From Earliella scabrosa (Eukaryota; Basidiomycota; Agaricomycetes; Polyporales; Polyporaceae): a DNA stretch of 64,000 nucleotides. The notes beneath the pieces are model-generated. The model was not told the origin of the DNA, did not search any database, and saw only the letters and a list, made by a program, of their open reading frames with translations. The position numbers and the translations under genes were made by a program. This document shows positions 1 to 12,576 of the stretch, in pieces. The DNA lies in NCBI GenBank assembly GCA_022605405.1, contig JABYQQ010000015.1, positions 1,116,001 through 1,180,000 on the forward strand, given 5' to 3'. Position 1 is the first letter of the stretch; the number at the start of each line of letters is the position of its first letter.

Positions 1-346
1 CGACCTTCTCGCGCTTCCCGTTCTCCCCCGCATTCCCTCACGCGCACTTCCGTCTTGATCCAAGGTACGGCCGGTTACATCCCTCTGACCGCGAACACCG
101 AATGCATGGTCGGACGGCTCCCCGCCGATACTGGCTCTAGAACGCTGGGTTTCGTGAGGAACCGCTACTCGGCTGTGACGAGGACGGAATGGCGACCACG
201 GACATACAGAGCCACGCAGTGAGTGACCTCACTCTTGCATTAACCTTGGTGGTGAATAACGCGATATCAAGAATCGGTCACGGCCACCACGCAGCCGTGA
301 TTATAAACTCTACATACACCGCGCGTTAAACTTCTCGCCGGACTTC
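1..346. other. left edge, no assignable gene
   Basis: Plus-strand frame 1 is open from the first base to a TGA at 220-222 (73 codons), so this could be the last exon of a gene entering from the left. The reading has no recognisable motif and an open frame of this length is not rare by chance. The rest up to 346 holds nothing I can assign. Confidence 0.15.
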
Positions 347-1021
347 TCATTCATCTTCGCAATCAGATTCCGAACCATCCCGAATGGTGAAAGCTGGCCC
401 GCAGCTTATGTCGGTGTCGCACGCCTTGCCATCGATGCTCGCGTCTCCAAAGACCACTGTGAGCGGCACAATTGAGTCTCTCGCATCCCCGCCTGATGAT
501 GTATTCAAGCACACTTACGTCCTATGCGATACCCAGCGTCGTCCTGAACAGCAGGGACTGGCTCCTGGAGAGCAACCCGGTCCGACGCCCAATTCGAGTT
601 GCTCACAAGCTTCACTGGTGGCGTGAAGGTGTGTCGGTCAGCCTCTGTATCGTCGTCGAATCACAAAATCACTTACATGGCTTTGGGAGCGTCTCGTTAT
701 TCAGGAGGTAGAACGTTCCGGGGGTGTTGTCGTCCATGTCGTCTGGCAGGGAGCACGGATCCCTGCATGGCCGCATCTCCGGATTAGCCACCCCGCCTTC
801 ACTTCCCATCGTTCAATGCGAGCGACTCACCAGGTAACGTTGTGATACTCGCCGACCCACCACGTCGTCTCCAAGCGCGGGTATAGAAGGTCGACGCCTA
901 GCGAGGAGGCGTCCCGCGCTTCCAGGTTCACGTAGTATGGTGCCGCGGCGATCGTGCGTGCGAACAGGCCCAGCGCGAGCACCGGAAACAGCCAGATTGC
1001 GTATGTTGTGCGTGAGTGCAT
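347..1021 (-). CDS. secreted Kre9/KNH-like domain protein, copy 1
   Basis: Predicted 160-residue secreted protein in four exons (1021-831, 762-677, 614-519, 456-347), with phases that all join cleanly. Residues 1-26 form a signal peptide with a hydrophobic core and an Ala-rich cleavage region. The mature part begins with the family signature at the exon 1/2 junction (WWVGEYHNVTW), then a Thr/Tyr strand, a VSNSNWASD strand and the closing VFGD..IDG...AFTI block. This is the Ig-like fold of the Ser-Thr-rich GPI-anchored/Kre9-KNH N-terminal family, known from fungal cell-wall proteins. Here the single domain is the whole protein, with no Ser/Thr tail and no GPI signal. Two paralogues lie at 15442-16012 and 17149-17820 with the same intron positions; this copy is the most divergent and has two extra Cys in its last strand. 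Role in wall or extracellular matrix is inference. Confidence 0.72.
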
Positions 1022-3643
1022 GATGCGTCGAGTGCTTGTGCGTCAAAGGAATGTGTGTATGATACAGATGTGGCGCAAGTTGCAAGAGTGGAAGGAGAGA
1101 GGTATGGTGTATAGGGTGTTCTGTGCAGCTGACCATGGCTTATATATGCTTCTTTGGTCCTCATTGTCTTTGCGACTCCTGAGGGCATGAGCCAACAGCA
1201 AGTCCACAAGAATACCTTGTTCCTTCGCGACCTTATTGTTCACGGGCGTCTATGTTCTCGGTAACCTCAGGCATGTTATTGTTCGTTTATACTCATACTG
1301 ACCACATATGCCCACCCAGCGTGAACATTACTCGAACTCTTGTTCTCTTCAGATACTAATACCATAGGTCGAGAGGTCTGGCTTGTCAGAGCCAAATGCG
1401 TCGCCAACATACCGATTAGTGTCACTCTCGGAAAGCCGCATTTCCACCCAATTAGGCGACGATCGCGCCATATTCAAGGTAAGTATTCCTTGGATGGACA
1501 GTCGAATCACCCTTTGGGGCACAGATCGTGCATACCCATAGCTGGATGGAAGAGCGTATGTATCCGTGCGCCACGGGAATTACGTCCGGGAGTCGTTTAT
1601 CCGGACAGCAAACGCAGGGAAGGGGTTCTAGATTTCCCGCAAGACTTCATCTTCCTGTTCCAAGACTCCCAATTTCGACTCTTTACTTGTGCTTCGACGC
1701 CGAGTCGTCCGAGGCTTCGCGCCTGAAACTTGCGGTGCGTCTTCGCTGCCGGCTGTGCCTAGTCTTCGCTACTTCGTACTAACTTCAGGTCACGATACTT
1801 TGCAATTATACCCCTGTGCAGTACCCAAGGTTAAATGCGGCGTCGTTACCACTTCCATGCAACCGCCAGAGGTACTACGTATAGCTCGGACATATCGGTC
1901 GAGCACCTAGCTAGGCAGCGAATCCACTTGCCACATCCATGGTGTGTCATTTGGCTATTAACCTAAGCTGCGACGCCCTCTTACATGCATGTTCTTGAAC
2001 GTTCCCATATGCGTACGACGACCCATTGCCACGCTCTTCAAGAACTTTCTTTTAGCGAAATTGTGCAACTCAGGCGTGTCATCTTCCACGCCACCAGGGA
2101 TCGAAACGTCTCAAGACCTTAACACTCTAGCTTTGCAACAGTCCTTTCGCGATGGTGACTCGTCGCCCCGCCTGCTGACACGCGTACTTTGTGCCACTAG
2201 GCGGCGATGGCTAGCAGCTACGGCTGGCAGCCACAGTGGCGCGTCGTCGCTACGCGCGCGGCCCTGAGGCGGAGCCGCCACCCGCTCACCTCGTATATTC
2301 GACGCTGAGTTTGAAGGCTCGGTCGCACTTTCTCCTCCCTACGCCCGTCTGCGTGATGCCGGTATGTAATACACGCACGCCCACCCCCACGAGCACCGCA
2401 GGTGAACCAGTCAGCACGCGCTGTGCCCTGAGCTGGGCGTTCTGATCCATATAGCGGACTCTGGATTCTGCAATTTCGCCCTCGAGGCGCCTCGATATTC
2501 CTCAGCCTCACCATGACTGTGGTACGCATCACGTTCACTGCTCACTACGGGACGGCCAGGCTCATGGTCTGCGACAAATACAGTGCGCCACGATACGCAC
2601 AGGCTGCACGTCTAGGCGATGCAGAAGATGTCTGTTCGGGGGACCACAGGCCGCCGCGCATGGCCAAGGTTCGTCGCTGAGGCTCTGTAGTATGTACTGT
2701 ATCAGTGACATACCTGGACCTACACGCGCAGTCAATCTGCGGGTCGCGGCCCAAGTCCTCCGGTCCCGAACCCTCTCCTAGACTCACCCCCAGCTGCGGA
2801 TGCACCGCTGCATGATCGGCGCGGCTACCCCAGCTTTCCTTGGTACTCGGAGGTGGGCCGACTCGATGCCCATTTCACCTCAAACTCTCGTATCCCAGGG
2901 GAGCACAGGCGAGGATCATGTCAGCACATCGAGAGGGATGACGAGATTGCGCGCCGTCGCGCTGTATGACCCGGACGTCTCATCGCACTACTCACAATGG
3001 TCAATCCAGTGCGTTGTTGGAACATCCAACCATTTGGACTACGTTGAGGCCCCAACGTTGCTTTACAGTACGCGCGCATCGTTCATCCGGCTCTCTATCG
3101 CTAACACTGGCACTCCAGCAAGCACCCGTCATAGCATCTCGTCCTCATCCCGCCACTCGATCGAGCCCCGGCATCCATACCATTCCTGCCTCGATGCACC
3201 CGAAAATCACGTCCTTCGTCCTTCCCCGCGACGTATTAGGATCCCAGTACTCGGCGTAGAGTTCATCGGCAAGAAATCCCACAGCGTCCGCGGCCCTCGG
3301 GATGGACGCGGGGAAGCGACAGCCGCGCCTTCGTGCCTTTGAAGGCAAGTGGCCTTCCCCATCGCTCGTCGCGGCGAGGTGTTGTCTCGGAGGGAGACTC
3401 CGTCAGGCCCGTGCCTTCCCCGCAACCTCCCGTGAACTTTTTTGTCTCGGGCCTCCAGAGACGGCGCGCGAACCCGGAATGCACCAAATTCCCGCATCGT
3501 GGAGTTTGTCCGCTCATCGCAGCCGCTTGCTCGATCAGGAAACATCGCGCCATGGGGCAACAGTAGCCAACGACACCGCTACAATTGGACGCTCGGGCCA
3601 TGAGCTATCACAGCAACATCAAGTCCTCCAAGAAGTACAGCGT
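1022..3643. other. 2.6-kb gene-poor stretch
   Basis: Promoter side of the secreted protein gene and downstream side of the first MYND gene. No family recognised. A minus-strand frame at 3145-3348 (ending ...CIEAGMVWMPGLDRVAG) looks more protein-like than its surroundings, but I could not link it to flanking exons. Confidence 0.3.
1139..1147 (-). promoter_or_regulatory. TATA box of secreted protein copy 1
   Basis: Minus-strand ATATATAAG about 120 nt upstream of the ATG at 1021. The two paralogues have similar elements 90-110 nt upstream of their starts. Confidence 0.5.
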
Positions 3644-6000
3644 TCAGTTGGAGTCATAGTCGGGCCTCCGCGACGACTGACACCTGCTTTTGTGTTCCGG
3701 CCAGTGCGCCTGCTGGCACGTCGTATCGCAATACCTAGGTAATCATCAGTCTCACATGTCATGACGAGTGATCGCACGAAGACCGCCGTGGCCGAGTACG
3801 CACCAGGCCCGGTAGCACCCGCCACATCTCCTCACCAGCGCGCTCGGTATGGCGCATTTCGAGCAGCGGTACAAAGCAGGACCTATGCTTGATCGGCTCG
3901 GCTGACCCATGTGGCACATGCATCGTAGAGGGCCACGGATAGCACGCTGCAGCGGGGTCCCACCGGGCTCCCACCAGTTTGTGGACGCGACGTCACGGGC
4001 ATCGGGGTGGGGGAGATCCTCGACAATAGGAGATGGGACGTACGTCCGCAACTCGCCATCCATTTTGTTGAAGTTTGCCACAAACCCGCCCCATTGTGTG
4101 ATCCCATGGATCCAGTTTCGCGAAATGAGCTCGTGTGCCACAGAGTTCCTGCTGCGCTCGATACGGCAGCCTAGTGTCTTCAGCACGTGCTTGTTGCGCT
4201 TCAGCATCTCCATTGAGGGCTAGAGTATGACCGGGTCAGGGTGAGATGTGACAGAAGACCGGCATACACGTACTTGCAATGAGGCAAGACCCCGGCCAAC
4301 CTTCGCTCCTTTCAGCAGGAACGTCCAGGTGATGTATTGGTCAAGAACGTCGACCGAGTCTCGGCAATCCGGGGGCGCCCCAGAAATATAGCTTTCAGCG
4401 GCCTTGATCCCCTCCTCCAAGATATCCGATCCGCGCATCCAAACCTGACACTCGTGAGGAGAAGCACCCGAGAGGATTGTCCAGGCTTTCGCGACGGAAG
4501 AGTGAAAGAACATCCGCAGAAACAGACGCCGCGTGTAAGGCGAAGCGTCAAGCAAGTCCAGGGCATTCCGAGCGACTCCCAACGCCTCTTCTCGGTCGGT
4601 GGTAGAGTCGTACAGCATGATATGAGCGTAGATGTGCCGTGGATTACGAGCTAGAACATCTCGCGCAAACGCTGCGACTACGTCATCCCGGGAGCGTCGA
4701 AAAGAGAGCAACTCTAGATGAAGCACGTCGGCCATATCAGAGTTGTGCTCGCCTGAATGGGTTCGAACAACATCCGCTGCCGCGGGGATGCGAGATTCCC
4801 AGCTCGCGAACGGCAAGCCGAGATCTCTGGGATCCGGCAAGTCGACATCACGGAAATCGATGGCATCCCGGCATTCGACGAGTCCTTGAGCTATGGTCGT
4901 CCCGAAGTTGTAAAGATCTCCGTCGCTGAGGAGGTTCCGGGCGGCCGCGAGGAAGTTTCCCCTGACGCGCGCAAAGAGGGTTGTCTCGCACCGCTCGACA
5001 CCATATCCCTCTACGATGTGACGGACACCGGGTGGAAGGTCTTCCAAGGCGTACTTGTAAGGTCCGGGGACGTTGACGTTGGACATGTGGCGCTCCTTCG
5101 GATAGAGTGCACAAAAGGGGTGAAGGGCAACGGAACGCAGGCTGATGTTGTCGCACCGTAGGAAGCCAGCAAAAAAGCGCAGCGCAGGGGTGATATTATC
5201 CACCATCTCCCAAGGACAGCTGTCGACTATCCACCGGAGGATGACGATGGCATGAACTGTGGCGCTGTGAGATAGAGAAGATTCGGATGGGCGCAACAGG
5301 TCGAGAATGACGTCGAGGAGTGTAGTGATAGGAAAGTTGTCGAGCTCGGTCGGAGCATCAACACCATGACGGTACATCGGATCGACGCTGTGCGCCAGAG
5401 CGACAATTGCATACTCGGGCAGGGCAGGGTTGCCGTTTTGATTCTGGATGGCGTGGAAAAGGTAATCACAGCTTCTCAGTACTTCGAGCCTAGCAGAGCT
5501 ATCACCGTGTTGCGTTAGGTAGGGAAGTATGCGTAGGACACGGATGCAGTCTACGGGAGTGGACAGAAGACTTGTGATCTTCGACAATGTTCCTGCACAT
5601 AAGGTCATCGTTGGATGCTAAGGATCCGTATAGCATGAACACGTACCACGCTGAATCATCGACCGGCACAGAATCGCATCAGGGCACATCTCACCCCAGA
5701 TGGAGATGATGATAGCCAACATCCTCCAGTCTCGCACCGAGAGAGCCACCTCGTACACCAGGTCAAGCCGCCGTGCGATATCAAAGAAGCGGTCATGCAC
5801 CGCCCGCAAATTGCTCAATGTGGACATCTCTGTGGGATGCCGCGTAACGGTGTTGGATCAGTGTTGGCAGATGGCCAACAGAGACATGAAATGTACTCAC
5901 GAGGTATATGTAACAAGGCATGAGCACTGTTCGCGGCGCTCTGAAAGCTGAGATCCCTTGTACTCGCGGCTAGAGAGCTGTACAGAGCTTGTCCGGACAT
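3644..6000 (-). CDS. MYND-finger helical-repeat protein, array member 1
   Basis: About 702 residues in five exons (6000-5901, 5829-5647, 5592-4274, 4219-3804, 3734-3644); all phases fit. Exon 1 carries the array's short N-terminal motif (ALYSSL ... LLHIP). Exon 2 (183 nt) holds the LRAVHDRFFDIA ... DWRMLAIII ... CPDAILC helices. The long exon 3 is an all-helical repeat region with ARM-like and then TPR-like helices, including MADVLHLELLSF and ISGAPPD. Exon 4 has a CMCH motif and then the first MYND pairs (YRCSKC ... CGGC); exon 5 completes the finger (YCDTTCQQAHWPEHKSRC). MYND fingers bind proline-rich peptides in many eukaryotic regulators; the partner here is unknown. Start ATG 6000 is chosen because it gives a 33-codon exon 1, as in member 6. 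An in-frame ATG at 6048 is possible. Confidence 0.85.
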
Positions 6001-6796
6001 ATCATCAACTTGCAAAGGATTGGCCCGCGCCCGAGACGGAGACGGCACAAGATAGGACAGTGGGCAAGTGTTCTGTTAGAGCAATCAAAAGCGCGTCGTC
6101 AAAGCAAGCAATGAGTATATTCCGGTCAGTGTCCTGTGCAGTGTTGTGGTACAGAGGCAACGTCCACCTTAGTCCGTTTACAGCAATGTTCAGAATGATA
6201 CGGAATTGCGTTTTGCGTGCGCGCGAGCGCTACTCGCTCATGTGGCTGTACCGGCCAACCGGAGACTGAGAAGAAGCCGACTCCGGGAAGTGGCAACTGG
6301 TCACAGTTTTGCATATTGGCATGAGGGGTCCTCAGTCAAGGCTCAAAACACCCGCTATAATGTTTGGTTGTGCTCCCATTCAATGCATGCACAGTATCTC
6401 GCTGAGTCGTCGTGTTATAAGAGAAGAACAAGGGGTCACAACAGGTGACTGGATGTCACTTCGTGACCCCATGGGCGCTCGGTGCTCGAGGCCCGGGATC
6501 CGAGTCCTCCAGACGCTGGATCAGATCTCAGACGCGGGCGCGGGCGTGCGCACGAAAACGCGAATTCCGTATCAATGTGAACATTGCTGTAACAGGCCCG
6601 CGACCGGAGGCAAAGACGGTTTAGCGCTTGCTTGCCGGCACTTTCCGAGCCTCGTTGGATGCTCAGTTCGGACTAAGTCCGTTAACGCGATAGTAAGTCG
6701 CTAGTGGTAGCTATCGGGTGTACATATGGCAAGCCTTGTTGTTTGCATGGTATTGTACATCGACATCTACTTCTTACAGAATAACGCCATGAACAT
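6001..6796. other. intergenic between MYND members 1 and 2
   Basis: Upstream region of member 1 and downstream region of member 2. No coding exon recognised. Confidence 0.4.
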
Positions 6797-9156
6797 CTAG
6801 CGGGTCACCCGGCCCTTGCAGTCCGTCTTATGTTCCGCCCAGTGTAGCTTCTGACAGGCCCCGTCGCAGTACCTACAGACCCCCAAGGTCAGCAATCAAC
6901 AACGATTTGCCCGACAGGACCACACTCACTTCGTCTCGCCGCAGCCTCCGCATTTCCGCAAGGCCGCACTCGGGTTCCCGCACCACGAGCACCTGAACAG
7001 CTCATAGTGGCTGCTCGCGCCGCCCGGCGGGCCTCCCGATTCCTTCCCCTACGGGCCATGGCCATGACAAGCACAGCGGTCTACATATTCGTCGGCATCG
7101 TCAATGACAACGCTCCCAAGCCATTGAGCTAGGTCGTCCTCTGTCTGCGCCGGTGATCCTGAGGCGTGCTCGTCTTCGCCCTCATCCAACTCGTCGTATC
7201 GATTGACGAGGGATCCCCATTCTTGGACGCCTGGAGTGTAGCAGGACGACCATCGACTTCATGAACTTCATCGGCCACCCCGTCAAACGCACGCAGTTGA
7301 ACCTGACCCGGGAGCTCATCTTCCTGCGTGCGGGCTGTGGTACGGTGAGCAAAGTGTCTCATGGAGATGAGATCATGATACTCACGTCGAGCTCGGTTAG
7401 GTCCTCGCTGAGCTCCAGACCTCGAATCGTGACCGTCAGGAGGATGTACCACGATATCATACCAAGCAAGTGGCGTGTGTCCGGCGGAGCCTCAGAAATG
7501 TACGTCTTTGTGTCCTCCCACGCAGACCTAAGGAATGCTTCGCCCTCCGCACGCGCGACCGGGTTGTTGTCGATCGCCTCTTGAAGTATCGACAGCCCGC
7601 GTTCACCCGCATGGTACGCCGCGCGCCACAACATCTGGCATCGCACGAACGGCGTCACGTTCGGACACTTGAGGCCCTTCTTCACTGCGCGCAGACCTTC
7701 CTCCGGGTCCGAACCCATGAGGCTAAGCGCGTAATACGCGTACGCGAGCTGCGGGTTACGCTTGATCACTTTCCGCGCGAGATCCAGTGCCTCGGAGGTC
7801 CGTAACTTGATGACGAAGTACTTGAGGTCGACGATGTCCGCCGCGTCGAGGTCCGAGGGGCTCCCCTTCGCACGGAGCGCCTTGGCAGCGAGGGGGAGCG
7901 AGTCCGTCCAGAGGCTGAAAGGGATACCGTCTCGTTCGGTCATCAAGGATCCGTCCGGGTTCTGCCACCCACCCTGCAGGACGATGTACTCGGCACGTTG
8001 GATGAGATCGACGAGCTTCAGTCCAAGCGCATACATGTCATGATCTTGGGCGGCGGTCTTGATGGCCTGCATGTACTCCGCGGTGCCGTTCACCAAGATG
8101 CAGAGCTCCGAACGTTCCGGACCGTAGTTCCAGAGGATATCGCGCAGGTGCTCCGGAGGTCCCCGTCTGGCGGCTTCCATGATATTCAAGGGCACGGTGC
8201 CCATCGCGTCAGGTTCGCACTCTGAAATAGGGAGACGGAGGAGGGCGCCCATAGCTTGCGCGCGGATGATGATATTCTTGCTCCTGGTAAACGCGGCTAG
8301 GAGGCCCACCACACCCGGTATAGCTTCGCAGTAGGTAGAGCAGTGCTGTGTGGCGCTGACGAGAAGGCTGAACGAGTGTGTTAAAAGGCCGCGCGACGCG
8401 GCAGGTTTCCGGAGGGTTGCCATAGCAGTCTCCAGGACCAACCGGACCCCGACCTCCTTCAGGACGGCAGGACTGGGTGGCTGCTCGACCGCGATGATCG
8501 CTTCGGTTGCGTGGTCCATCGTGATCATTGCGAGCTCAGCGACATGCGGGTCGTCCGGGTGGTCTTGAACGAGCTTGATGAGCGTCTTATTCAGCCGGGC
8601 GATCTCCTCGCGCGCTTTGGCTCCCCCATGATGAGTGACCATCCCGAGTGCATTCAGGGCAAGATGACGTGTCGAGTCGAGCTCGAGAAGAGGCATGATC
8701 TTCTGCAGTATCCCTAACAAGTCTTCTAAGTCAGTCCTGAACATGCTGAATGATATGATAGCGTACCTTTCTCGAACAACCTGTCTCGTAGTAGCGCGTC
8801 TGCGCACATCCTCGCCATGATCCCAACCACGCCACCCATAGCTTTCTCGTCGCCATCCCTTCTCGCCGCAGTATACGTGGCATTCAGCCTCTTGTAGATA
8901 CCGTCGAAGCGGGTGTGGATCTTTCTGAGACCATGTCGTGTGCTCAGATCTGGGACGTGATCAGGCACGATGAGCTTCTACGGACAGTGAGAAAAGGTAA
9001 GTGACGCGTACCAGGAAGCTTGAGCGCGTCGCTCAAGCGTAAGATGATTGTGTTCCAAGTCACGGAGTCCTCGAGGTTGACATAGAGCGCGTCGGGGATG
9101 ATATAGGACTCCTTTGCCAGCGCGGCTGCGCCTGGTGTTTGACGGGGTCCCGACAT
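6797..9156 (-). CDS. MYND-finger helical-repeat protein, array member 2, disturbed C-terminal part
   Basis: Exons 9156-9012, 8949-8767 (183 nt) and 8713-7386 join in frame and encode the usual N-terminal motif (ALYVNL ... ALKLP), the LSTRHGLRKIHTRF helix and the helical-repeat region (AADIVDLKYF, ISEAPPD). The segment after 7386 is irregular. The expected VQEWGSLVNRYDELD helix (about 7225-7180) is in a different frame from any plausible exon start, which suggests a frameshift. A TAG then interrupts the frame near 7042 unless a 43-nt GT-AG intron is removed. The finger follows (LFRCSWCG ... LRKCGGC) and its last exon reads YCDGACQKLHWAEHK, so all eight zinc ligands are present. The ATG at 9177 is an alternative start. 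It may be a recent pseudogene or a gene with extra introns. Confidence 0.65.
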
Positions 9157-9590
9157 TGTCACTGCTGGGCGGAGCACTGAGGAGGGAAGGGGGCGCGCAC
9201 AGAGAGCAGTCGGGAAGACCGCCAGGCTTATGTAGACACGGGCGTTGCCGTGAACATGCCAAACTTTGTCCGTTTTGGATAGTCGACTGCCGCTCCGAGT
9301 GCTGGCCCGTCAGTCGACCCGCGATGTCTGGACCAATCATATTCCCGTAGACGTTCTTGAGGATGGCAGAGACCACAGAGACAAGTCTTTTATCCCAGCG
9401 CAAACAAAGAGATGGCACAACTGTCGAACTCGAACAAGCCCGATGCACTCCAGAGCGCGACAACAAAGGATCACTACTCGTCGTAACGTCCTATGGCAAT
9501 ACCTAGCGACCGGTCTCGCCATTAGGCAGGCGATCAGAATGATAGAAGCACAGAAATGCTCACTGAGGTAACCAGGTCGGATCATCGAAG
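9157..9590. other. intergenic between MYND members 2 and 3
   Basis: Promoter region of member 2; nothing coding recognised. Confidence 0.4.
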
Positions 9591-11964
9591 TTAGAGCTTC
9601 GAGGGACACCGTGTCTTATGCTTTGGCCAATGTGCCTTCTGACAATCGACATTACAGTACCTGATCATCGTTTTCGTCAGCTACGAGCCCTAGCCAACGT
9701 ATCGGCGGCCAGGTGAGTGAGCCAGTACGTACCAAGCATCATGACATCCCCCGCATCGTCGTACCATAGCACTCGGTTTCCCGCACCTCGAGCACCGAAA
9801 TAGACGAGGACCTAGGAACGATTGACTTGGCTGAGCGGCGTGACACATGCACCGCAACGTATTGCGTATGATATTCCCGAAAGTCGAAGCAGGATCGGGT
9901 TCCCACCAGTTCTTCTTCACTCCCGCAGTATCCAGGTAGGGGTGATGGGGGTGAGGTGGGATCGCGTCAGGAGGGAGGCTGCGTGTTCGCAACACGGCGT
10001 CGTATCTGTCGAATCGCGCCACGAAGTCACCCCATTCTCGCACTCCGTCCTGGAAATGCTCGAGGACGACTACACTTATTACGCTAGTCTTGTAAGGTCC
10101 GCAGATAGAGCGAAGTTCCTTCAGGACTTCGTTGTGGCGTCTGAGTGTGTCAAGAGCGGGCTAGTCGTCCCCGGGTAGTCAGTGACTGGTCACGAACGAC
10201 GACTATGCATCACACACCTGCAATACGGAAAGCTCCTGATCGAGCTGGTGTCCTTTGAGCACAAAAGTGTTCGAGATATACAAGTCAAGGACCTCTCCTA
10301 GTTCGCGAGAGTCGAGAGGCGCCTCTGACATGTAGATCTCGGCGTAGCGTAACGCTGAAGCCATGTATTTCTCGGCTCGCCGACGGGTATGCTGATTTTG
10401 AGGAGGAGCCTGGAACAGCAAGGTCCGTGCCTTGCATGCACTGGCGGTTACCAGTGTGGACAAGGTTTGCCGCCGGATGCAGGGGCTCACGCCCTCGAGG
10501 TCCAACAGGTGCTGCGCGATACGCAACTGCTCCTCGCAATCCGTACTACGTAGTGCGACTCTGCAGCACGAAGTGCGCGTAGACGTGGTTCGGGTTGCGC
10601 TGAAGCACGTTCCTCGCGAACGCGACCGCCTCCGCGCCTGAAACGGGGTCGGCCAAGAGGAGTCCGAGCTCGATCACGTCCGCCATGTCGAGATGATGGC
10701 TATCCCTGTGTTCGCGGACGACCTTCGCTGCAAGGCTGAGACATCCCCACCAGTTCTGGTTATAGGGGTGCACGATGTGCTCGAGCTTCGGTAGGCCGGT
10801 TTGGTCGACCATCTCCCATTCGAGGAAGATGACGGCCGCCGACATCCCGTACTTGTACAGATCGCCGGTCCGAACGAAATCTAGCATAGCCCGAACAAAT
10901 CTCTTCTGGCATCGACCAGAAAGGATGGATTCGAATTGCAGAAGACCGTGGTCACCTATCAGTCGGCGAACATTGGGCGGGAAGTCTTCTGGGTCATGTA
11001 AGAGGGGCAACATGACGTCTGGGGGTTCCTCGTCGGGGCAGAGAGTTATGAAAGACTGGAGGGCAGCAAAGCGCACACCGATATCTTCGCTGCGAAGAAG
11101 GGCAGCAAGGAACCGCAACGACGGGCTGCTCATGTGGCGGTTGTCCCAATGACAGGTCTCTGTGCCGAAGATAAGGAGATGGATAGCATGGAGCGTGATA
11201 TTGTGAGACAGAAGAGAGCTTGGTGGCAAGCTTTGAATGATGTCGAGGACCATGCGGGGCAACGTGTGGAGAGACAATTGTCGAAGAAGGGAGGTAATGT
11301 CTAGGGCGGAATCGACCACATAGGCAGCTTCCAGACTGTGAGCGAGGCTCGCGATACCGTATCCGATTGTGACAGGATCGTCTTGGATGTGTCGGATGAG
11401 CCGGAGCAACTGACCGCCAGCTCTAAGAACCTCGACCTTGAGCGAAGCGTCGCCACCACCATGTTGCGTCAGTAAGGCCAGTAGGCGAAGAAGTCGAGTA
11501 TTATCCACTGGAGTGTTCAGGAGCTGTGTGACCCTTGATAGTACACCTAGGGTAGTGCAACTCAGCGCGTCAGCGATTAATCGAGTCGCAGCGACAGGCG
11601 GTCAGATCATACCTCGTTGAATCAACTTCTCGCACAAAACTGCATCGACGCCGAGCTCCCCCCAGACGCCTAGGACGACGCTGAGTATTTGCCAGTCGTT
11701 CGCGCGGCGAGCTCTGTCATAGATCAACCCTAGCTTGTGGGCGACATCCTCGCAGCGACTGTGCATGTCTCGCAAGCCGCTTCGACTCCTTAGTCCTACG
11801 CACGATAGCAGTCATTTCAGTGGCTACAACAGTGGAAGCAAAGCGAATCGCTCACGGGGAATATTCAATAGCTCGTAGGTCTGTGCAGTAGACCTTGGGA
11901 GACTCTGACCGCTGATCCGGATAGATAATTGCGTGTAGAGGTCTTGTCCGGCATTTTCGACCAT
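9591..11964 (-). CDS. MYND-finger helical-repeat protein, array member 3, with internal frameshift (possible pseudogene)
   Basis: Exon 1 11964-11856 (DLYTQL ... ELLNIP), exon 2 11795-11613 (183 nt), exon 3 from 11546, then exon 5 10160-9733 and last exon 9660-9591 all show the array pattern. The repeat region, MADVIELGLL, MSEAPLD, CMCH and a complete MYND finger (FRCSRCG ... CGGC ... YCNVDCQKAHWPKHKTRC) are recognisable. At about 10548-10542 the frame breaks. The long exon reads VYAHFVLQSRTT and hits TAG, while the homologous continuation (EEQLRIAQHLLDLEG) is in the next frame. The break sits inside a conserved helix pair with no room for a normal intron, and a partly duplicated ACTACG/AGTACG lies at the spot. 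Everything downstream is intact, so inactivation is recent, or the base is a sequence error. Confidence 0.7.
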
Positions 11965-12576
11965 GGTAGTACCAGCCAATGCGAGTCGTCACCGATGAGG
12001 GCGGACTCGGACTCCGAGCGATGCAGTTGAAGAGTGTTCGTGCTCTTTCCTAGCGTGAAAAAGGCGTTAGTCCGCCCTGCGACTCGGAAGAGGCGGACAC
12101 TGGAGAAAGACCTTTCAGTACGAGGCAAAGATGATGACGCGTCCTGAAGGCCTGACGCGTCACGCATGAAGCTGTCAATTGGGTAACGGGCGCTTAGTAA
12201 CGGGACCCTGGCGTGCCGCGGCAATTCGCACTTGCCAATGCATAGACACGTATGAAGTACTGCCAAGTCTCGGTACAAGAGCATTCAAGACAAGAGGGAT
12301 GGCTTTAAATCAATGGATGGACCTGAAAAAGATTAGAATGCACATGGCATACCGCGGCCCGCCGCGGATATATGTGCCGCCCTGGGGTAGTAAGCACGGT
12401 ACCATTAGGACGAGTGCTAATTGAGCTTTGAGCACTCAGTGATGCTCAATGCTACTGGTACCACAATAAATGAGAACAAGGAAATAGTAGTGACACATAT
12501 TCGGTCGACAGAATACGGGAACTCGTTGGTCAAGCGAGACACGTACCCCCGGGCTCGTTCCTCAAGGCCTCAAGCT
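11965..12576. other. intergenic between MYND members 3 and 4
   Basis: Upstream region of member 3; no exon recognised. Confidence 0.4.
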
